Of a stretch of 42,967 nt of DNA, positions 39,275 to 42,967 are shown piece by piece. The DNA lies in the NCBI GenBank assembly GCA_004347685.1, contig SLTJ01000010.1:1-42967 (forward strand), read 5' to 3'. Position numbers and translations under genes: made by a program. The stretch's first letter is position 1. The number at the start of each line of letters is the position of its first letter. The notes below the pieces were generated by a model. The model worked only from the letters and a program-made list of their open reading frames with translations, was not told where the DNA came from and did not search any database. This DNA is from Clostridia bacterium (GTDB taxonomy: Bacteria; Bacillota; DSM-521; Neomoorellales; SLTJ01).

Positions 39275-40621
39275 GTGAGCCAGGAAGAAAGAGTGGTTCG
39301 AGATTGCCTTGGACAGGAAATACAGGGGGATATGGCCGAATGGAGTGCCGCACAGTTGCGCCGTATCCAGGAGCACCCATGCTACAGCCCGGATGCTGCC
39401 CACCATTTTGGCCGCATGCACCTGCCGGTAGCCCCTAAGTGCAATGTCCAGTGCAACTTCTGTCAACGGGAGTTTGACTGCGTCAATGAGAGCCGGCCGG
39501 GGGTAACCAGCCAGGTCCTGAAACCTCTGGAGGCGGTTGAAAAGGTCGGTGAAGTCATTGAAAAATACCCGTTTATCAAAGTCATAGGTGTGGCCGGACC
39601 AGGTGACCCGTTGTTTAACGAAGAGACCTTTGCCACCCTGGCCCTGGTGCGGGAGCGCTTCCCCGACCTTTACCTATGTCTGAGCACCAACGGCTTGCTG
39701 CTGCCGCAAAGGGTGAAGGAGCTGGCCGACCTGGGCGTAGGCAACCTCACGGTGACGGTCAATGCCGTGGACCCCGAGATCAGCAGCCAGATATATTCCT
39801 TTATCTATCATGAGGGCGAGATATTGCGGGGCCCTCGGGCGGCCAACGTCCTCCTGGACAACCAGGTGGCCGGCATTGCCGAGGCGGTGCGGCGGGGCAT
39901 GATCGTCAAGGTGAACAGCGTCTACGTGCCGGGGGTAAACGAGGATCACCTGGTGGAAATAGCGAAAAGGGCCAGGGATCTCGGCGTCTACATGCAGAAT
40001 ATCATTCCGGTCATCCCCCAGTACAAGTTTGCCCATATCGCCCCGCCTACAGCCCAGCAGCGGCGCAAGGTGCAGGCCGAGTGCGGGAAGATAATCCGGC
40101 AGATGCGCCACTGCCGCCAGTGCCGCGCAGACGCGGTGGGATTGCTTTCCCAAGACCTCTCCCGCAACGTTTACAAGGCCATGGGCGGGTGTGCCTTCAG
40201 TGAAGTGGCGGCCGAAGTGAGCCGCGAGGAAGTTCCCCAGGGGTTCCGGGTGGCGGTGGCCACCACCGGTGCCAGCAATATGGTGGACATGCATTTCGGC
40301 CATGCCCGTGAGTTCCAGATTTACCAGGCCAACCCGGCTACCGGGGAGATAAGCTTTGTCGGTACCAGGTCCCTGGACGCGAGATTCTGCCAGGGGGAGG
40401 AGTGCGACACTCCCGTAGGCCAGCAGGAACTCCTGGTCAATATCCTCAACCTGCTGCGGGACTGCCGTTACGTAGTCACCCGCCGTATCGGCTACGTGCC
40501 GGCCAACTGGCTGCGGGAGGCCGGGATCGAGCCGGTGCAGGGTTTCGGCTACATAGACGACGCTATCCGGAAAATCATGCAGGCCCATGGCAACGAGAAG
40601 GCGGGGTCGAGAAATGATTGA
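39275..40621 (+). CDS. NifB-type radical SAM protein with NifX-like C-terminus
   Basis: 448 residues. The radical SAM Cys triad is C56-X3-C60-X2-C63 in PVAPKCNVQCNFCQREFDC, preceded by HPCYSPDAAHHFGRMHL, both close to the NifB pattern. The SAM-binding VAGPGDPLFNEET region follows. Residues ~325-440 (VAVATTGASNMVDMHFGHAR, FQIYQANPATGEISFV) form a NifX/NafY-type domain. NifB builds the iron-sulfur cofactor core for nitrogenase, but no nif genes are visible here. The gene overlaps the CoA-transferase gene by 8 nt, suggesting a different role. GTG 39275 with GGGGGATG upstream. Confidence 0.85.
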   Translation: MSQEERVVRDCLGQEIQGDMAEWSAAQLRRIQEHPCYSPDAAHHFGRMHLPVAPKCNVQCNFCQREFDCVNESRPGVTSQVLKPLEAVEKVGEVIEKYPFIKVIGVAGPGDPLFNEETFATLALVRERFPDLYLCLSTNGLLLPQRVKELADLGVGNLTVTVNAVDPEISSQIYSFIYHEGEILRGPRAANVLLDNQVAGIAEAVRRGMIVKVNSVYVPGVNEDHLVEIAKRARDLGVYMQNIIPVIPQYKFAHIAPPTAQQRRKVQAECGKIIRQMRHCRQCRADAVGLLSQDLSRNVYKAMGGCAFSEVAAEVSREEVPQGFRVAVATTGASNMVDMHFGHAREFQIYQANPATGEISFVGTRSLDARFCQGEECDTPVGQQELLVNILNLLRDCRYVVTRRIGYVPANWLREAGIEPVQGFGYIDDAIRKIMQAHGNEKAGSRND

Positions 40622-41411
40622 CAAGCAGACAACCGTAGAGAACGTAATCGCGCAGATCCACGACGGCGCCACCCTCCTGATCGGGGGGTGGGGGCCGGCC
40701 AGGAAACCCATGGCCTTTCTCCGCGCCCTGGCCAAATCACCGGTTAAGGATTTGACGATAATGTCCTTTGCCGCCCTGGACCTGGACCTCCTGGTCGGCC
40801 TGGGCAAGGTAAAGAAGGCCATTTACGGCTTCACCTCCTTTGAAGGGGCGCCCGGGGCCATGGTCAACTTCCGCCGCGCCCGGCAGGAAGGGGCGCTCCA
40901 GGCCATGGAACTCTCCGAGTACATGTTCATCGCCGGGATCAAGGCCGCGGCCGAGAGGCTGCCCTTCTACCCCACCCGCTCCGGCCTGGGGACTGACATC
41001 CTCACCATGAACCCGGAAATTGAGGTTATCACCGCTCCCTATACCGGTGAGAAGCTGGTGGCCGTTCCGGCCCTCAAGCCAGACATTATTCTGATACACG
41101 TTAACGTGGCCGATTATGCCGGTAACGCCAGGATTTTCGGTGACTGCTACCTAGACCGCCTCTTCGTCCGGGCCGGGGGTAAGACCTTCCTCAGCGCCGA
41201 GAGGGTAGTGCCCACGGGGCAGTTGGCCGAGGACGGCCGGGCCATGGACATCCTCGGCCCGTGGGTCAACGGGGTGGTGGAATGCCCGCAGGGAGCCGCC
41301 CCGGGAAGCTGCTATCCCGATTACGACGTAGACGCGGCCAAACTCGCGGAGTACACCTGGGCGGCCCAGGATCCAGAGAACTTTTCGGCCTGGGCAAAGG
41401 ACAATCTGTAG
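40614..41411 (+). CDS. CoA-transferase alpha subunit (GctA/IpdA-like)
   Basis: 265 residues from ATG 40614, overlapping the NifB-like stop by 8 nt; the ribosome site is weak, as expected for coupled translation. The N-terminal GATLLIGGWGPARKPMAFLR is the CoA-transferase family I Gly-rich loop ('GGFG...P'). Later segments LPFYPTRSGLGTDILTMNP and APYTGEKLVAVPALKPDIIL followed by HVNVADYAGNARI fit glutaconate- or IpdA-like alpha subunits. It pairs with the beta subunit at 41499 to exchange CoA between acyl-CoA and an acid. The specific substrate cannot be read. Confidence 0.85.
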   Translation: MIDKQTTVENVIAQIHDGATLLIGGWGPARKPMAFLRALAKSPVKDLTIMSFAALDLDLLVGLGKVKKAIYGFTSFEGAPGAMVNFRRARQEGALQAMELSEYMFIAGIKAAAERLPFYPTRSGLGTDILTMNPEIEVITAPYTGEKLVAVPALKPDIILIHVNVADYAGNARIFGDCYLDRLFVRAGGKTFLSAERVVPTGQLAEDGRAMDILGPWVNGVVECPQGAAPGSCYPDYDVDAAKLAEYTWAAQDPENFSAWAKDNL

Positions 41412-41498
41412 GAGGACGCGTCTGTATTCCCCTGGCTGGTCGCCCGCCGGCCAGGATAGGGGTGCTTCCGGCAGAGACTAAGTTGGAGGGCGATCGTC

Positions 41499-42323
41499 AT
41501 GGAATTTACCCTGGACGAACAGATAGTTTGCCAGATAGCCCGCACCTTCGGCCCGGAAGACGACTTCGTCATCTCCGGTACGGGGCCGGCTACTTTTGTC
41601 GCCGCGGCCCTGGCCCAGCGGCTGTACGCGCCCAGGCTGGCTTTTTACACGACGGCCTTCGGCCGGGCCGCCATCTTAAGCGAAGTAAGCTTCCCCTTCA
41701 AGTTTGGGCAGCCAAATCCAGACTGGGTCATGGCTACCTTCGACACCGAAGAGATCTTCAGCTTTGTCCTGGGCGGCAAATGGTGCATCCTCATGCAGCC
41801 GGTGCAGGTAGACCAGTACGGGTACATGAACCTTTCGCAGATAGGCGACAAATACCGGCCGTCCATGGTCTTTGTCGGCTCCCGCGGGGTGCCGGAAAAC
41901 ACCGTCAACGGCCGGCGCATTTACTATTTTGTGCCCAACCACTCGAAACGCGCCTTTGTGGAAATGGTGGACTTCATTTCCGGCGTGGGCTACGGGCCAG
42001 AGCGCCGCGAAGGCTGGATCAAGTGGGGAGTCCCCTACCGCGTCTTCTCCAACCTGGGTATTTTTGACTTCGACCCTGACACCGGCCGCATGCGCCTGGC
42101 CGGGCTCTACCAGGGAGTCAGCCTTAACGACGTGGTGGCCAACACCGGCTTTGAGCTGGTCATCCCCGACCCGGTGCCGGTGGCCGACCCGCCGACTCCC
42201 CAGGAACTGAAGGTCTTGCGACAGGAAATAGATCCCCTCGCCACCAGGCGGTTAGACTTTGCCAAAGGCGAGGCCTACAAGAAAATACTAGAAGAAATCC
42301 GGGCCCGGGGCGGGGAGATGTAA
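41499..42323 (+). CDS. CoA-transferase beta subunit (GctB/IpdB-like)
   Basis: 274 residues. ATG 41499 with TTGGAGGGCGATC upstream. The N-terminus (LDEQIVCQIARTFGPEDDFV, SGTGPATFVAAALAQRLYAP) and the middle (GGKWCILMQPVQVDQYGYMN, VFVGSRGVPENTVNGRRIYY) match the beta subunits of glutaconate/IpdAB-type CoA-transferases. The C-terminal helix (PLATRRLDFAKGEAYKKILE) is typical of IpdB-like proteins. It lies 87 nt after the alpha subunit with no terminator between, and 29 nt before the nitroreductase, so all are likely co-transcribed. Confidence 0.85.
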   Translation: MEFTLDEQIVCQIARTFGPEDDFVISGTGPATFVAAALAQRLYAPRLAFYTTAFGRAAILSEVSFPFKFGQPNPDWVMATFDTEEIFSFVLGGKWCILMQPVQVDQYGYMNLSQIGDKYRPSMVFVGSRGVPENTVNGRRIYYFVPNHSKRAFVEMVDFISGVGYGPERREGWIKWGVPYRVFSNLGIFDFDPDTGRMRLAGLYQGVSLNDVVANTGFELVIPDPVPVADPPTPQELKVLRQEIDPLATRRLDFAKGEAYKKILEEIRARGGEM

Positions 42324-42352
42324 CAGGGGGCGGATTTTAGGGGGTCAAGGTC

Positions 42353-42925
42353 GTGGACTTTTGGGAGGTACTCCGGGCAAGGCGCAGCAGCCGCAGGTTT
42401 AAGGACCTGCCGGTAGAAGAAGAAAAAATATCCATGATCCTGGAAGCAGGCAATCTGGCGCCTTCCCCCGTAAACCGGCAGCCGTGGTTGTTTATTGTGA
42501 TAAGGAACCGGCAGGTGAAAGAAAGGATCCGTGACCTGGCGGCCAGGACCAGGCAGGAATGGGCTGAAGCCAGCGGTTGGAACTGGCTGCGCAAGTATGA
42601 TGTAGAATACCTGGTAGAGGTGCCGGTAATGATCTGCGTGGCCGGGGATCCCGCCAGAGGTGGTGCCGACCGGTTCATCCCCGGCCAGGGGGAAAGCTAC
42701 GCCCATGCCTGCGCGGCGGCCGTAGAGAATATGCTCCTGGCGGCTCACGCCTTGGGCTTGAGCGGCGTCTGGTTTACCCTCTTTGCCAAGGAGGAACTGG
42801 CCAGCATCCTTGGGCTGGAGCCGCAATACGACCCCATCGCCCTGGTCTGCCTGGGTTACAGCGACGACCCCACTCAGCAACCGGGAAAGAGGGATTACCG
42901 GGAAAAGGTGAGGTACCTGCCCTGA
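42353..42925 (+). CDS. nitroreductase-family flavoprotein
   Basis: 190 residues from GTG 42353 with AGGGGGTC upstream. The N-terminus (DFWEVLRARRSSRRFKDLPV followed by ISMILEAGNLAPSPVNRQPW) is the canonical nitroreductase FMN-binding start (RRSxRxF and the 'APS..N.QPW' loop). The C-terminal 'AAAVENMLLAAHALGLSGVW' and 'LGLEPQYDPIALVCLGY' are likewise standard. It forms a homodimer that uses NAD(P)H to reduce a quinone, nitro or unsaturated substrate. Its place after CoA-transferase genes suggests a redox step on the same, unidentified substrate (inference). Confidence 0.92.
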   Translation: MDFWEVLRARRSSRRFKDLPVEEEKISMILEAGNLAPSPVNRQPWLFIVIRNRQVKERIRDLAARTRQEWAEASGWNWLRKYDVEYLVEVPVMICVAGDPARGGADRFIPGQGESYAHACAAAVENMLLAAHALGLSGVWFTLFAKEELASILGLEPQYDPIALVCLGYSDDPTQQPGKRDYREKVRYLP

Positions 42926-42967
42926 AAATAGAGGTGAGAGGTGAGATACTTGTAGGAACCGGCTGCG

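Noticed and set aside
1-42967. Search for CRISPR arrays, tRNA or rRNA genes.
   Set aside because: No regularly spaced direct repeats, no convincing cloverleaf and no rRNA core sequences were seen by eye. A tRNAscan-SE and Infernal run would be needed to exclude short RNAs.

Overview
The window looks like the chromosome of a GC-rich, anaerobic, probably thermophilic member of the Clostridia (Moorella / Desulfotomaculum-like group). This is an inference from gene content and style: GGAGG-type ribosome sites with many GTG and TTG starts, extended -10 promoters (TGGTATAAT), copper-amine-oxidase-N 'stalk' exported proteins, a c-di-GMP-I riboswitch, an RsoA/SigO-like split sigma factor, and a NifB-type radical SAM enzyme beside CoA-transferase genes. 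No rRNA, tRNA or CRISPR array was seen.

Layout. (1) 1-4.1 kb is a patchwork of small and decaying genes. It holds a TadE/G-like pilus-type protein, an AbrB/RelE toxin-antitoxin pair, a cut-off zinc-finger reading frame, a Doc toxin truncated at its active site, a zinc-ribbon membrane protein and a LiaF/DUF4097-type protein. (2) 4.3-6.7 kb is a PadR-controlled operon: a PadR regulator, a permease-prefix plus FtsW/RodA-like membrane protein, and a frameshifted lipoprotein. (3) 6.7-10.3 kb is an OmpR-type two-component system followed by a TolB-like propeller protein, whose promoter carries tandem repeats resembling response-regulator sites. (4) 10.4-35.2 kb is dominated by exported or lipid-anchored proteins made of YCF48/BNR propellers, TolB/WD40-like propellers, FG-GAP (DxDGDG) repeats, TPRs and stalk domains, with several frameshifted members and fragments of lost members between them. 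An epimerase, a standalone ClpX-type zinc finger protein and an MFS exporter are interspersed. The MFS gene lies between two ~600-bp direct repeats.

(5) 35.7-39.2 kb is a distinct cassette. It starts with an extended -10 promoter and a c-di-GMP-I riboswitch with terminator, followed by an RsoA-like sigma region-2 protein and a SigO-like region-4 protein whose start needs a +1 frameshift. A two-hairpin element occurs twice, a ~250-nt strongly structured non-coding stretch follows, then a small ORF and a large serine recombinase whose ribosome site lies in a hairpin. This is the most novel-looking part of the window. (6) 39.3-42.9 kb is a same-strand, apparently co-transcribed group: a NifB/NifX-like radical SAM protein, two CoA-transferase subunits and a nitroreductase.

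How the parts may work together (inference): PadR and the two-component system could tune envelope or export proteins, while c-di-GMP could gate the split sigma factor, whose target promoters may lie in its own cassette. The exported propeller genes look like a birth-and-death family shaped by local duplication, gene conversion and frameshift. Most functions are assigned from motifs read by eye, so family-level calls are firmer than biological roles.
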